A stretch of DNA of 7,486 nt from Flavobacteriaceae bacterium (GTDB lineage Bacteria; Bacteroidota; Bacteroidia; Flavobacteriales; Flavobacteriaceae): assembly GCA_026992695.1 (NCBI GenBank), contig JALWYP010000118.1, positions 1 to 7,486 on the forward strand. Direction: 5' to 3'. This document shows, piece after piece, positions 7,387 through 7,486 of the stretch. A program made the translations under genes and the position numbers. Position 1 is the stretch's first letter, and each line of letters starts with the position of its first letter. Under the pieces are notes generated by a model, which was not told the origin of the DNA, did not search any database, and was given only the letters and a program-made list of their open reading frames with translations.

Positions 7387-7486
7387 ATGAAGTTTTTATA
7401 TTTTGATCCGGGACTAGGAGCGATGATTGTACAAGCTGTAGTTGCCGCTGCCGCCGGAGTGATACTTTTTTCGAAAAATGCAATGC
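7387..7486 (+). CDS. Small DPG-motif membrane protein, N-terminal part only
   Basis: An open frame starts with ATG at 7387 and runs off the window end after 33 complete codons. The protein begins MKFLYFDPGLGAMIVQ and continues into an Ala/Val/Gly-rich hydrophobic stretch (residues 13-28) followed by Ser-Lys, consistent with one membrane helix. The short Tyr-x-Asp-Pro-Gly-x-Gly opening followed by a helix resembles a widespread group of small, uncharacterised bacterial proteins (YxDPGxGS...Q types). From memory, such genes often sit beside methyltransferase or polysaccharide genes; that cannot be checked here. The start is supported by the A-rich stretch AAATAAGAAAAGAAA immediately upstream, the preferred initiation context in this phylum. 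The full length and the downstream neighbours are not visible. Confidence 0.7.
   Translation, partial: MKFLYFDPGLGAMIVQAVVAAAAGVILFSKNAM

Overview
The window looks like a low-GC member of the Bacteroidota, most likely Flavobacteriia. The evidence is the AT-rich DNA, A-rich start-codon contexts with no Shine-Dalgarno motif (for example AAGAAAAGAAA before the ATG at 7387), a Bacteroidota-style TTTG / TAnnTTTG promoter candidate, and protein families with typical Bacteroidota versions (DUF4136 lipoprotein, very large alpha-2-macroglobulin). Species cannot be named from this sequence.

Layout: positions 1-75 are a very AT-rich leader holding a 10-bp inverted repeat. A small DUF4136-type lipoprotein gene (76-591, +) converges on a small DoxX-like membrane protein gene (588-968, -), and their stop codons overlap within one TTAA. 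A single huge gene (1037-7138, -) fills most of the window. It encodes a 2033-residue secreted bacterial alpha-2-macroglobulin with an intact CxEQ thioester motif. A 248-bp divergent intergenic region (7139-7386) carries a candidate promoter for the macroglobulin and a short hairpin. The window ends 33 codons into a rightward gene (7387 onward) for a small membrane protein with a YFDPGxG start.

How the genes relate: the macroglobulin and doxX genes lie head to tail 68 bp apart and could share a transcript, though nothing in their families shows a common function. The macroglobulin is expected to trap proteases outside the cytoplasm. The usual partner, a penicillin-binding protein 1C gene, is not adjacent on either side within view. 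The most curious element is inside the macroglobulin: the likely bait segment combines a short motif resembling the start of a TonB-dependent-receptor plug domain with a strongly charged Lys/Glu tract. Overall this is an ordinary chromosomal region; I see no mobile element, CRISPR array, RNA gene or clearly new multi-gene system.
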